Shown here: positions 50,849 to 60,008 of the stretch, in pieces
Position numbering within the stretch: the stretch's first letter is position 1
Layout: each line of letters starts with the position of its first letter
DNA from: Ardenticatenaceae bacterium
GTDB taxonomy: Bacteria; Chloroflexota; Anaerolineae; Promineifilales; Promineifilaceae
Assembly: GCA_011525915.1 (NCBI GenBank)
Contig: WYBM01000012.1
Span: 62,001 to 126,000, forward strand
Direction: 5' to 3'
Length of the DNA: 64,000 bases
Notes under the pieces: generated by a model
Databases searched by the model: none
Told to the model about the DNA's origin: nothing
Seen by the model: only the letters and a program-made list of their open reading frames with translations
Made by a program: the position numbers and the translations under genes

Positions 50849-51975
50849 TTTCTCTCTGATCTTTTTGCTATAGCCGTTTGATACAGCTCTTTATACGCAG
50901 CGGCAGAACGAGACGGTGCGTATTTTTCTAAAACAACAGAGCGTGCCTTTATGCCAATCTGGCGCCCTAACTCTGGATTTTCCATTAGACGATTGATAAG
51001 GCTGTTTAGTTCTAACTGGTTATTCACCATAAAACCAGTTTGATCGGGTTGGATGTGTTCAACTAATCCACCACCATCAGAAAATACAATCGTGGGCAGC
51101 TGCATGGCCATAGCCTCTACGGCCGCATTGCCAAAAGACTCTAAACCCATAGACGGAAGGCAAAAGGCATCCATCACTTGTAAGTAATCTGCAACACAAG
51201 GTTGTTTGCCGACAAAAATCACTTGGGATTGAATGTCAAATTGTTGGGTAATCGCTTCCAATCGAGGCCGATCTATACCATCGCCAACAATCAACAATTT
51301 TAACCTGGGGTTTGCCAATGCATGGACCGCCTCGAGCAAACGTTCAATTCGTTTCCAGGGTTTCAAATTGGCGGTAGTGCCTATAACATACTGAGTCGCC
51401 TCAAGTCCAATATCTAAACGGACTTCTTCAGGGGTGCGAGTCGGCATAAGCAGATCTGGATCAAACCCGTTGTAGGTAACTTGAAAACTTTCAGGTGGTC
51501 GCCGATAGAGTTTGGCGCCACAACAAGCACCATGAGCCGTATTTCCTGAAAACCCATGGAAAAAATGCCGCAGTAAAATACCAACCAATCTATATCGAAC
51601 GCGTTTTTTAAATGGGTAATCCATCAACCCACCACGATGTGTATATATCCGGGTGACACCAACGCAGGCCAAACTAGCCAGCTTTAACACCGGTTCAGCT
51701 ATATGGAAATGGTGTATATCAAAAGGTTTCATAGCCGCAACGATTTTGGGCAGATTTTCTATGGCATAAGCACGCGGTATGTCGAGTGTAATCACCTGAC
51801 ACCCTATTTGCTGGATTGACTCTTGATACAAACCACCCGATTGGGCAAAGAGGATGGCTGGCTTTAACATTGGGTCATGCAACTGTTCACGAATGAGCAT
51901 ATAGACGGCTCGCTCTGCTCCGCCGATATCGCCCTTCCATAAAACATGCAATATACTTAATGGTCGATCCATCAA
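50836..51975 (-). CDS. Glycosyltransferase, GT4 type (3)
   Basis: 379 residues. GT-B fold beginning LSILHVLWKGDIGGAERAVY and with the donor region LPSMGLESFGNAAVEAMAMQ, EX7E pair present. Adds a sugar to the repeat unit; acceptor and donor unknown. Its start codon overlaps the end of the neighbouring methyltransferase gene (stop at 51972) by 4 bases. Confidence 0.88.
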   Translation of the reverse strand: MMDRPLSILHVLWKGDIGGAERAVYMLIREQLHDPMLKPAILFAQSGGLYQESIQQIGCQVITLDIPRAYAIENLPKIVAAMKPFDIHHFHIAEPVLKLASLACVGVTRIYTHRGGLMDYPFKKRVRYRLVGILLRHFFHGFSGNTAHGACCGAKLYRRPPESFQVTYNGFDPDLLMPTRTPEEVRLDIGLEATQYVIGTTANLKPWKRIERLLEAVHALANPRLKLLIVGDGIDRPRLEAITQQFDIQSQVIFVGKQPCVADYLQVMDAFCLPSMGLESFGNAAVEAMAMQLPTIVFSDGGGLVEHIQPDQTGFMVNNQLELNSLINRLMENPELGRQIGIKARSVVLEKYAPSRSAAAYKELYQTAIAKRSERKWRN

Positions 51976-52787
51976 ACACCAACGTTTTCCAATCGTCGTG
52001 CAATCACAACATAACCCAGAGTTGCCGACTCAAGACGACGATAAAGGCGTTTCGCCCAATGTTGCGGTGGTTGCTTCTGTAAAAAGTTAAACCACTTCAA
52101 ATATAGCTTTTGAGTGAGTACGACAGTCAACCACAAAAAGGGATTATAGGCAGAGTACACTCTAGAAAACCCGAGCAGCTTAGACAGCATATACCAGAAT
52201 TTGCACCAGGGCCATAAGAGCATGGAGAGAAACACGGCTACCATATCCCCTTTGGTTTGTACCCGGATAAGTTCAAAACCGGCTTTTGCCAGCAAGTGAT
52301 GTAACCCATATACCGTATATCGATAATAATCATGAGGTTCCTCATGCAAGCCAATTAGCAAGGGAACAGAGAGAAATAACCATCCATTTGACTGTAAAAT
52401 ACGGGCTATTTCCTGCAAAGCCTTCTCAGGCTCAGAAGTGTGTTCCAACACTTCTGTACATAAAACACAATCACAACATCCTGTGGACAGGGGGATCGCT
52501 GTAGCAAAGGCTAAAAAATCGGCCTGTGAGAGATCATGTGGCGAGGTAGCTACATCGAACCCTATCATTCTGTGGAATCGATCACGATAGAGGGGGGCAT
52601 ACGGCCGTGTACCGCAACCCACGTCTACCAAACACTCTCCTGCCTCATTCTGCATCAGAAAGGTATTCAATTCCTGGAGGATGATGCTATTACTAATCAA
52701 ACTCCCCAGTTTTTTGTTTGGGTCAACCTGCCACCTCCCCCCTCTCACAGCTCTTATAAACCCAGAGTGGCTGTCTTGTTCATTCAT
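51972..52787 (-). CDS. Class I SAM-dependent methyltransferase (2)
   Basis: About 271 residues from ATG 52787 (an upstream ATG at 52808 overlaps the preceding gene more). AdoMet motif LVDVGCGTRPYAPLYRD, then DCVLCTEVLEHTSEPEKALQ and NGWLFLSVPLLIGLHEEPHD. A hydrophobic stretch at about 185-205 may contact the membrane. It overlaps the next methyltransferase gene by 8 bases, and lies between two genes of a methyltransferase/glycosyltransferase run. Confidence 0.85.
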   Translation of the reverse strand: MNEQDSHSGFIRAVRGGRWQVDPNKKLGSLISNSIILQELNTFLMQNEAGECLVDVGCGTRPYAPLYRDRFHRMIGFDVATSPHDLSQADFLAFATAIPLSTGCCDCVLCTEVLEHTSEPEKALQEIARILQSNGWLFLSVPLLIGLHEEPHDYYRYTVYGLHHLLAKAGFELIRVQTKGDMVAVFLSMLLWPWCKFWYMLSKLLGFSRVYSAYNPFLWLTVVLTQKLYLKWFNFLQKQPPQHWAKRLYRRLESATLGYVVIARRLENVGV

Positions 52788-53517
52788 ATGCTGCTCGCGC
52801 CCGTACATACAGTGTCTGACCTAACAACGAGCCTAAGAAGTTAGGGGTAAGCATATGCAACCGATCCTTTTGCCAGAAGGTCCGTCGTAACCAATTTACG
52901 CCAAAGGCTGGACTATTAAAGCGCCAAACTTCTGGCACAAACCCGGCAGTGATCAACTGATTTTCCAGACTACGGCGTGTAAAAAACCGATAGTGATAGC
53001 CTTCATCATGTGAGAGCTGCCCGAAGAGAATACGCAACCGGTTAAGCCACCAGGCAAAATTTGGTGTACTTAAAACAAGAAATCCGTTTGGCCGTAAAAC
53101 ACGTCGGATTTCGGAAAGCAAGAACTCGGCAGCAACAATATGTTCGATAACATCTAAAATCACTATACTATCGAATTGTGCAGATGAAAACACAGGTAGT
53201 CCTCTGTTCAAGTCGAGTTGATGGGCTTCAAAGCCTAATTCAGAGGCAAATTGAATGTTTGTTGGACTAAGGTCTGTTACCGTGACGGTAACATTTAATT
53301 CTCGTAACCTGCGAGCAAATTCTGCCCGCCCACAACCGATTTCGAGAACTCTTGAACCTGGCAGCATATCCGGCAAGAGCCGTTCGGCCAATCGATAACG
53401 TACCAAATTCGGCCGTTCCTGCCGCACTCTCAAAATATCTTGTTGAGGATGGTTTAGATTAATATTTGAAAAATCGTTCATATTGGTAAATACCAGGGAA
53501 CAACTCCCTGATAACAT
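52780..53517 (-). CDS. Class I SAM-dependent methyltransferase (3)
   Basis: 245 residues (a later start at 53481 gives MNDFSNINLNHPQQ and is also plausible). AdoMet motif RVLEIGCGRAEFARRLREL, VTVTDLSPTNIQFA, and IVILDVIEHIVAAEFLLSEI. It resembles Methyltransf_11 enzymes of glycan loci. The start lies 1 base after the stop of the aminotransferase gene. Confidence 0.82.
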   Translation of the reverse strand: MLSGSCSLVFTNMNDFSNINLNHPQQDILRVRQERPNLVRYRLAERLLPDMLPGSRVLEIGCGRAEFARRLRELNVTVTVTDLSPTNIQFASELGFEAHQLDLNRGLPVFSSAQFDSIVILDVIEHIVAAEFLLSEIRRVLRPNGFLVLSTPNFAWWLNRLRILFGQLSHDEGYHYRFFTRRSLENQLITAGFVPEVWRFNSPAFGVNWLRRTFWQKDRLHMLTPNFLGSLLGQTLYVRARAAYE

Positions 53518-53518
53518 A

Positions 53519-54694
53519 TCAAATCGTTCGCCCCATTTCGATAATTGAAGAAATAACGGTGTCCTGCTCCTCTATTGTCATCGTGTGATACAATGGCAAA
53601 GTTATTGTTGTATCTGTCGCCAATTCTGATTCTGAAAGAGGCCACTGTAGTTTTTGGCTTATATAAGCCTTTTCACGATGGATACAAATAACCCCTCGGC
53701 GGGTTGCAATTCCTCTTCGCAGGAGATCATCCATCAACTTATCCCGCATATTAGGGACAGGGCTTTTAATTTTGAGAATATAGGATTGAAAATTAGGAGT
53801 GGCATACTCAGGAACAAAGGGTGGCTCCAACCACTCCTCTTGTGAAAAAGCCTCTGTATAGCGAACAGCCTGCATGCGTCGTTTTGCCAGAAAATCGGGC
53901 AGGCGATTGAGTTGTTCAATACCTATAGCCGCCTGAATGTCTGTCATCCGGTAGTTGTAACCAACCTCATTATAAGTTTCAAACACGACACGACTTGCTG
54001 AATGACGAACCATGTCTGATGTTGACATAGCATGTTGGCGCAACCGCTTGAGACGAGCGGCTAGCTCATCATCATTGGTTGTTATCATTCCCCCATCACC
54101 AGTAGTCATAATTTTTCTTGGGTGAAAACTGAAGCAAGCTACAACCCCTATGGGCTTACCAATTAACTCGCCACAATAATGCGACCCAATAGCACAGGCC
54201 GCGTCTTCGATCACCGGCAAGTTGTAATGCCTGGCAACCGCTAAAATCTCCTGCATCGGAGCTGGTATACCTACTTGATGTACGGGCAAAATAGCTTTGG
54301 TCCTCGATGTAATTGCCCCGGGAATTAAGGCTGGGTCCAAGTTGTAGGTCTGGGAGTCAATGTCGACAAAAATCGGTTGCGCACCACAATGAACGATCAC
54401 ATTGGCCGTGGCGATAAAAGAGTAACTTGGGCAAATTACTTCATCGCCAGGACCAATACCTAACGCATACAAACACAGGTGCAAAGCTGTTGTGCAAGAA
54501 GAAACGGCAATAGCATGTTTTGCGCCAACATACTTAGCAAATGACTGTTCAAACTCGGCGACAAGTGGCCCCTGAGTAACCCAGCCTGATCGAAGCACTT
54601 GGATGATAGCCTGCTCCTCTGCCTCACCAAAATAAGGTTTCGCCACAGGGATACTAGGTTTTGCAAAGGCACTCATTTCAGTTTGTTTTTCCAT
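53519..54694 (-). CDS. DegT/DnrJ-family sugar aminotransferase 2
   Basis: About 391 residues from ATG 54694; other in-frame ATGs lie at 54676 and 54748, and no clear ribosome binding site decides. IPVAKPYFGEAEEQAIIQVL, AVSSCTTALHLCLYALGI, IEDAACAIGSHYCGE and CFSFHPRKIMTTGDGGMI with the PLP-binding Lys. Compared with the first DegT enzyme it has a longer N-terminus and an HPRK active-site segment. It probably aminates a keto-sugar made by the adjacent NAD-dependent epimerase/dehydratase. Confidence 0.87.
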   Translation of the reverse strand: MEKQTEMSAFAKPSIPVAKPYFGEAEEQAIIQVLRSGWVTQGPLVAEFEQSFAKYVGAKHAIAVSSCTTALHLCLYALGIGPGDEVICPSYSFIATANVIVHCGAQPIFVDIDSQTYNLDPALIPGAITSRTKAILPVHQVGIPAPMQEILAVARHYNLPVIEDAACAIGSHYCGELIGKPIGVVACFSFHPRKIMTTGDGGMITTNDDELAARLKRLRQHAMSTSDMVRHSASRVVFETYNEVGYNYRMTDIQAAIGIEQLNRLPDFLAKRRMQAVRYTEAFSQEEWLEPPFVPEYATPNFQSYILKIKSPVPNMRDKLMDDLLRRGIATRRGVICIHREKAYISQKLQWPLSESELATDTTITLPLYHTMTIEEQDTVISSIIEMGRTI

Positions 54695-55700
54695 GAGCAG
54701 GGAAAGACCAGTTTGGGGTATCAAGGGAGTCAGCATCGGAAAGGTCAAGGGAAGAGTTTACGAACCATTCGATGTATTCATCTACCCCCTGCCCCAACGT
54801 ATACTCAGGATTGTACCCTAACATCTTCTGCGCTAAGGTTATATCAGCGCAGTGGCGGCGAATATCACCCGGACGAGCATCCTCAAAATGGGGTTCCAGA
54901 CCGTTTTTATTCAATTTCTTGATAACTAACCGGCTGAGATCTATAATGCTTGCCTCGCGACCGCTGGCAATATTGACTATCCCTCCCACCAAATCGTCGC
55001 ATTGAGCAGCTAACACAATACCTCTTGCTGTATCTTTGACATAAGTAAAATCCCTGGTCTGCAGACCATCTCCAAAAATAATGGGCGGCTTACCTTTTAA
55101 TGCCCGCGTAACAAACCTAGGCAGAACTTCACCCCGCTCTCCTTGGGAGTGTGCTCTTGGTCCATAAGCATTAAAAGGCCGCACCACGATAACTGGCAGT
55201 CCATAAGTGAGCCAGAAAGAAGTTGCATATTTTTCCCCCGCTAACTTACTCGCTCCATACGGTGTCGTGGGAAACAAAGGATGTTCTTCATTCACACGCT
55301 CCAGTTGTGCCGTGCCGTAGACCTCGGAGGAGGAGAGATAAATGAATCGTTTTACCCCGCTGTTTAGGGCAGCCAGACACATGTTAAGCGACCCTGTAGC
55401 GTTCACCTCATGAACTAACAACGGGTCAGATAAGGATAAACGTAAACATCGTACCGCCAAGTGGAATACAATATCTACATCCTTCATCAATTCACTCATA
55501 GCCTTCAAATCACGAACATCGGCCTGTATAATTCGGACTCTAGGGTTATCCCAATACTGTTTCAAATTTTCTGGCTTGCCAACACTATAATCATCAACTA
55601 TTGTAAGATGTTGAGCAAATGGGACCAGGCTGTCAACCAAATGACTACCGATAAAGCCTGCCCCACCCGTTACTAACATTCGCATTCCCTCAATATTCAT
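54678..55700 (-). CDS. NAD-dependent sugar epimerase/dehydratase (SDR)
   Basis: 340 residues. Extended short-chain dehydrogenase: MLVTGGAGFIGSHLVDSL (NAD loop), IYLSSSEVYGTAQ (catalytic Ser) and YGASKLAGEKYA (Tyr-x3-Lys). Closest in style to UDP-glucose/GlcNAc 4-epimerases and dTDP-glucose dehydratases. It supplies a nucleotide sugar for the cluster, and the adjacent DegT aminotransferase could act on its product. Confidence 0.9.
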   Translation of the reverse strand: MNIEGMRMLVTGGAGFIGSHLVDSLVPFAQHLTIVDDYSVGKPENLKQYWDNPRVRIIQADVRDLKAMSELMKDVDIVFHLAVRCLRLSLSDPLLVHEVNATGSLNMCLAALNSGVKRFIYLSSSEVYGTAQLERVNEEHPLFPTTPYGASKLAGEKYATSFWLTYGLPVIVVRPFNAYGPRAHSQGERGEVLPRFVTRALKGKPPIIFGDGLQTRDFTYVKDTARGIVLAAQCDDLVGGIVNIASGREASIIDLSRLVIKKLNKNGLEPHFEDARPGDIRRHCADITLAQKMLGYNPEYTLGQGVDEYIEWFVNSSLDLSDADSLDTPNWSFPAHGKTN

Positions 55701-55741
55701 TAGCGCGTCTCCTAAGTCTAAAATTCATCTAATAACAAGAG

Positions 55742-56398
55742 CTAACCTCTTGTTCTAATTATTTTCGCCGGTACACCTGCTGCAACACTATTATCTGGTA
55801 CATCTGAGGTTACAACAGCGCCAGCCCCGACGATTGCATTTTTCCCAATCGTTACACCAGGCATGATCACAGCACTCATGCCAATATCTGCACCGTATCC
55901 TATCACGACTGGCTTAATGACAAGATCCGTTTGAATAATTGGGATATCAAGTGGTTGGCCGATATGGGTGGAACCAAGAACTTTTGCCCCCGGTCCCCAC
56001 CCCACAAAATCCTCGATTACCAGATTCCGTGCATCAAAATAACTCTGTGGGCCGATCCACACATGATCCCCTATACGACAAGTACCGTCGAACCGCCCCT
56101 GAAGAACAACCCCTGCACCAATAAAAACGTGATTCCCCATTTCAAATGTTTCTGGGTGTTTCAGCACGACCCCAAGGTCAACCCCAATACCGTCACCTAC
56201 CTCTCGACAAAGACTGCGCAGCAGTAGACATCGCATCAATGACCCAAACGTGCTAGATTCCCAAGCAAAGCGAGAGTACCACTCTAATAACTCTTCTTTG
56301 CCATACGATTCTTGAAGGCTACGGGCAAACTCTTTTTCATACGCGGGGTCCCGAATTTCGGGTTTTAATCCAAAGCTTGCTTTTACAGTTCGATTCAT
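55742..56398 (-). CDS. Hexapeptide-repeat acyltransferase
   Basis: 218 residues. The N-terminal helical part (1-75) is followed by a left-handed beta-helix with imperfect hexapeptides: LRRSLCREVGDGIGVDL does not fit, but IGAGVVLQGRFDGTCRIGDH, VWIGPQSYFDARN, ADIGMSAVIMPGVTIGKN and AIVGAGAVVTSDV do. Likely O- or N-acetylates a sugar of the repeat unit. It lies 42 bases after the epimerase start and 28 bases before a glycosyltransferase stop. Confidence 0.85.
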   Translation of the reverse strand: MNRTVKASFGLKPEIRDPAYEKEFARSLQESYGKEELLEWYSRFAWESSTFGSLMRCLLLRSLCREVGDGIGVDLGVVLKHPETFEMGNHVFIGAGVVLQGRFDGTCRIGDHVWIGPQSYFDARNLVIEDFVGWGPGAKVLGSTHIGQPLDIPIIQTDLVIKPVVIGYGADIGMSAVIMPGVTIGKNAIVGAGAVVTSDVPDNSVAAGVPAKIIRTRG

Positions 56399-56425
56399 AT
56401 TATGTAATCACCTTCATGTTATTGA

Positions 56426-57637
56426 TTATTCTTGGGTGTTCATAAACCTCATGACAAGCTCTAGAATAGTGTCAGCCCGTTTGCTCCATGTATAGTTCTG
56501 TACATCCAGATAGGCCCGCTCTGCTATTCTTTTTGCCAGTTCGGCGTCTGAAAGCACTTCTAGAATTGCCTGTGCCGTCTCCGGTGCATTGTCAGGGGTA
56601 AATTGCACAGCATTGCAACGGTTAGAAAGAAACTCTCTGAAACAAGGATGGTTCGCTGCCACAATAGGGACTCTTGCTGCCATGTACTCAAATAGTTTCC
56701 CTGGGGAAGCATAGGTAACTTCAGGGCCATCCTCTGAATCCATCAGAAGTACATCGGCAGCAAACTGGTAAAACTTCACTTCGGTCGGTGGGACAAAGCC
56801 TTCAAACCGTATATTGTGGAGCGATTCTTGCTTGATTCTTTCTCGAAGAGGTTCGATTTGGTCTGATCTACCACCAATCATGACTATCATGACATCTGGA
56901 GGTAGTAGTTTCGCTGTTTGAAAAACCGACAAAACAATACGACTCGTCCTAAATACTTTTCCGGTATAGACCACAATCTTGCGATCCAAAGGAAGCCCAA
57001 CACGAACACGTGCAACCTGCTGTGGTATCCGAATGGAATTGATATAATCGAGGTCAACACCCATATGCACACCACGCACCCACTTCTCCTGTAGATTACA
57101 CTGAGGAATAAGATCGTAGGCTAGAGTTTTGGTATGTGCTGCAATAGCGTCCACAGATGCCAACACGTAAGATTGAAAGGGGGTAAGTGGTAGATTGCGT
57201 GCCTCAAAGATGAGCATCAGCCGATGACGCATGAGTTTTTTTAAGGTCAGAAAAGCTGGCGCACATGAATAATTCCGAAAATATATTACATAACGTTGAA
57301 ATCTATCTCGCAAGCTATGGATTAAGATTTTCCAATAAGGATAAACAGTGTACCATACAAGTCGATGTAAACTCGTGCTAACCTGAACGCTGTTTTGGTT
57401 AGTCAAGGTCGGTAGAACAGTAATTTCAAAGGGAGTACGAATCCCATATACTTCCTGTAAGCTGTGATATTTAGTTGGTTCCTCATAAAGTAGTTTTAGA
57501 CCTAAAGAAACAAGTTCTGTCATCACACCTCTTTCTGCCATCGCCTCACAAAAGCGAATCGTATAAATACGTTCTGACCTGGGGATCAGGACATCAGAGT
57601 TTGCGAAATAGAAGAACTTGAATCCTGGCTGATTCAC
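56426..57637 (-). CDS. Glycosyltransferase, GT4-like (4)
   Basis: 403 residues. It opens FKFFYFANSDVLIPRSERIY; the C-terminal donor region is YASPGKLFEYMAARVPIVAA, a variant typical of a GT4 subgroup in which SPGKLFEYM replaces the EX7E start. The start overlaps the flippase stop by 4 bases (ATGA). Donor and acceptor unknown. Confidence 0.83.
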   Translation of the reverse strand: MNQPGFKFFYFANSDVLIPRSERIYTIRFCEAMAERGVMTELVSLGLKLLYEEPTKYHSLQEVYGIRTPFEITVLPTLTNQNSVQVSTSLHRLVWYTVYPYWKILIHSLRDRFQRYVIYFRNYSCAPAFLTLKKLMRHRLMLIFEARNLPLTPFQSYVLASVDAIAAHTKTLAYDLIPQCNLQEKWVRGVHMGVDLDYINSIRIPQQVARVRVGLPLDRKIVVYTGKVFRTSRIVLSVFQTAKLLPPDVMIVMIGGRSDQIEPLRERIKQESLHNIRFEGFVPPTEVKFYQFAADVLLMDSEDGPEVTYASPGKLFEYMAARVPIVAANHPCFREFLSNRCNAVQFTPDNAPETAQAILEVLSDAELAKRIAERAYLDVQNYTWSKRADTILELVMRFMNTQE

Positions 57638-58992
57638 AGAGATACACCTGTAGAATGTGTATAGCGATTATAAGTTCGCCATAAGAATAATAACTCGGCT
57701 AATACATACGTGGTGAACTGTGCAGCTAGGCTTACTGCGCCCGCCCACACACCCCAATATGGAACTAAGAACCAGAGTAATACCAATTGGACAATACTAG
57801 CAACAAACCCAATTAGATTAAGGACATCAGCCCTGCCCATAACGACGATAGTTGGGCGTATCCAAACAAAAATAACGTTCACTATAATACCTACCAACAT
57901 GATTCGTAGTGGGCCAATGGCTGGCAAAAATGATTCACCTACAGTCAACATTATCAATGGGCGGGTAGCACCTCCCAGAATCAATATACCGAGGCCAGCT
58001 ACCGGTGCAATCATCAGGCTGGTTCTCCAAGATAGCTTAATCAACCCCTGGAAGCCTTTTGTCGCGTATTGCCTGGTAAAGTTAGGCAAGATGGCTACAC
58101 TCAGCGGATCACTTACGAGCAACAATAGTCCGGAAAACTTGGCAGCCATCTTATATATTCCCACTACGCTTGCAGGCCAGAAAAATCCCAGAATCAAAAC
58201 GTCCAACTTCAGCGTGAGCATTTTGAAGGTGGCAGCAAAGTTGGTATGAAATATGAACCTGGTAATCTCATGCATTTGATTCTGTAGAACCCTCAAGCCA
58301 CTATGGCGGTAGAGCCAGAGGTGTTGGTGCAATAGTCGAAGCGAGGCAGCACCTAAAAGACCAGTCATCACTAACTCGGCTATAGCGCGTGACCAAACAA
58401 TAGCTTCTAAAGATCGACCCCAGATCACGGCGGTCAACACCAGGGCGAAACGTACAATATGCCCGGCCGAACTCAACCAAAACGCCCAGTCAAAACGATT
58501 GAACACACGCAAAATTGATCCTGAAGCACTGTCGAACGATGCGATCATTAAGCCCAGGCTATAGATAATCATAAGCGGCATTGTTGAGGCATCCAATTTT
58601 AACCACGTAGCTGCCAGAGAAACTGTTAAAGACACAATAAGGAACGCTAACAATCCTGTGCCGGTATCTAATAGCCACAGCAGCTTGATCAATGCTACTG
58701 CTTGAGGCTTTTCCTCCCGAACGATGAACTCTGTAAGATATTTCGTCATCGCTTCTCGAACGCGAAAATCCAGAAGTTGTAAAACGGCTTCTGGGAATGC
58801 AGTTATTAAAATAAAGACCCCATATAAATCAATCGTTAGGAAGCGAGCAATGATCACAGTTTCTGCCAGTTGGAGGCCAAGGTTAATAATGGTAGAAGCA
58901 TAAGTCCACGAACTGTCTCCTAACAACTGACGGAAATCTGTCGTAAAGAAGCGCCGATAAGTACGCTGCCCTATGTTCAACCAATCTATCAT
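57634..58992 (-). CDS. Polysaccharide flippase (Wzx/MATE-MOP type)
   Basis: About 452 residues from ATG 58992, which overlaps the TPR gene stop by 4 bases; a start at 59064 would overlap it by 76. Twelve to fourteen predicted membrane spans, with features of the MOP exporter superfamily: SWTYASTIINLGLQLAETVI near the N-terminus and the repeated GLLLLVSDPLSVAILPNFT. It would move lipid-linked repeat units across the membrane. Confidence 0.9.
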   Translation of the reverse strand: MIDWLNIGQRTYRRFFTTDFRQLLGDSSWTYASTIINLGLQLAETVIIARFLTIDLYGVFILITAFPEAVLQLLDFRVREAMTKYLTEFIVREEKPQAVALIKLLWLLDTGTGLLAFLIVSLTVSLAATWLKLDASTMPLMIIYSLGLMIASFDSASGSILRVFNRFDWAFWLSSAGHIVRFALVLTAVIWGRSLEAIVWSRAIAELVMTGLLGAASLRLLHQHLWLYRHSGLRVLQNQMHEITRFIFHTNFAATFKMLTLKLDVLILGFFWPASVVGIYKMAAKFSGLLLLVSDPLSVAILPNFTRQYATKGFQGLIKLSWRTSLMIAPVAGLGILILGGATRPLIMLTVGESFLPAIGPLRIMLVGIIVNVIFVWIRPTIVVMGRADVLNLIGFVASIVQLVLLWFLVPYWGVWAGAVSLAAQFTTYVLAELLFLWRTYNRYTHSTGVSL

Positions 58993-60008
58993 GGGGCGAT
59001 GAGTTTTCCGCACGATTCTTGAATCTCTTGGTGATCCGGGGCCAAATGAAGCGCCTCTATACAAACTGAGCGTGCCTCTTCTATATTGCCTTGTTTTACT
59101 TGCGCCTGGCTTATTAACAATCGGGCCTCTACATTTTGCGGATCAATGGCCACAGTTTGTTGGGCTTCAGCGACTGTTTCCTGCCACATTTTACGCGTAT
59201 AGTAAGCATGAGCTAATTCTAGATGTGTCCACGGAGAAAAGGGGGCTTCACTCACAGCATATCGGTAAGCTGTCAATGCCTGGTCATACATACCGGTCGC
59301 TTCATATGCGTCTGCCAAATGCAAGATGCTATCTACAGTTCCCTCAGGAGCAACAGCCGCCGCCTGTTCCCACCAATGAATAGCTTTGAGCATATTACCT
59401 CGTTTTGTCGCTAAGCCCGCCAATGCACGATAGGTATGCTCAGAACCAGGTAATAAAACGACAGCTTTCTCCAACAAACTTGCAGCCAGATCTAAATTGT
59501 AATCATCAACTATCAAAGCATTAGCATAGTCAACATAGTAATCAGCATTTTCTGGTGCTAATTGGAGAGCCTGGGCATAGGCTTCACGTGCCGCTGTCCA
59601 ATCTTTCAAACCCATTCTGGCATCACCAATGGCATGATATGCTTGCGCTGAATCCGGCGACAATTGTAGAGCGTAATCGAACCAGCGCAAAGCAGCTTCC
59701 CAATCTCCCTGGTGTATTCCCGCTATTTGGCCTCTCTCAAGCAAGATCCTTTCATTATTATCAACTTGTGACCAAGCCTGAACGGCCGCTTCGCTATTCC
59801 CTAGTTGGTCTAACACTACACCCAAATTCCACCAGGCACGTTCATTTGTCTGGTCCCAACGAGTGGCCATCTCCAATAACGGCCGTGCAGTTTGCCCGTT
59901 TACCATCATCACCATTGCCTGGTTCAGAGCCAGCCACGCCCCTAATACAGGCAGCCTAAACAAAAGAACAACACTAACCACGAGAAAAAGAAAAAACGGC
60001 CGTTTCAC
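58989..60008 (-). CDS. Membrane-anchored TPR protein
   Basis: 339 residues. One N-terminal span (about 4-27) then seven to eight tetratricopeptide repeats, e.g. WDQTNERAWWNLGVVLDQLG, SPDSAQAYHAIGDARMGLKD and APENADYYVDYANALIVDD. Exposed outside the membrane, it may scaffold the assembly machinery, and it is sandwiched between the flippase and the polymerase genes with 4-base overlaps to both. Confidence 0.88.
   Translation of the reverse strand: MKRPFFLFLVVSVVLLFRLPVLGAWLALNQAMVMMVNGQTARPLLEMATRWDQTNERAWWNLGVVLDQLGNSEAAVQAWSQVDNNERILLERGQIAGIHQGDWEAALRWFDYALQLSPDSAQAYHAIGDARMGLKDWTAAREAYAQALQLAPENADYYVDYANALIVDDYNLDLAASLLEKAVVLLPGSEHTYRALAGLATKRGNMLKAIHWWEQAAAVAPEGTVDSILHLADAYEATGMYDQALTAYRYAVSEAPFSPWTHLELAHAYYTRKMWQETVAEAQQTVAIDPQNVEARLLISQAQVKQGNIEEARSVCIEALHLAPDHQEIQESCGKLIAP

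Noticed and set aside
57710..58249. 179-residue open frame antisense to the flippase
   Set aside because: Antisense of a membrane protein with Asn/Thr/Pro-rich product; no ribosome binding site.
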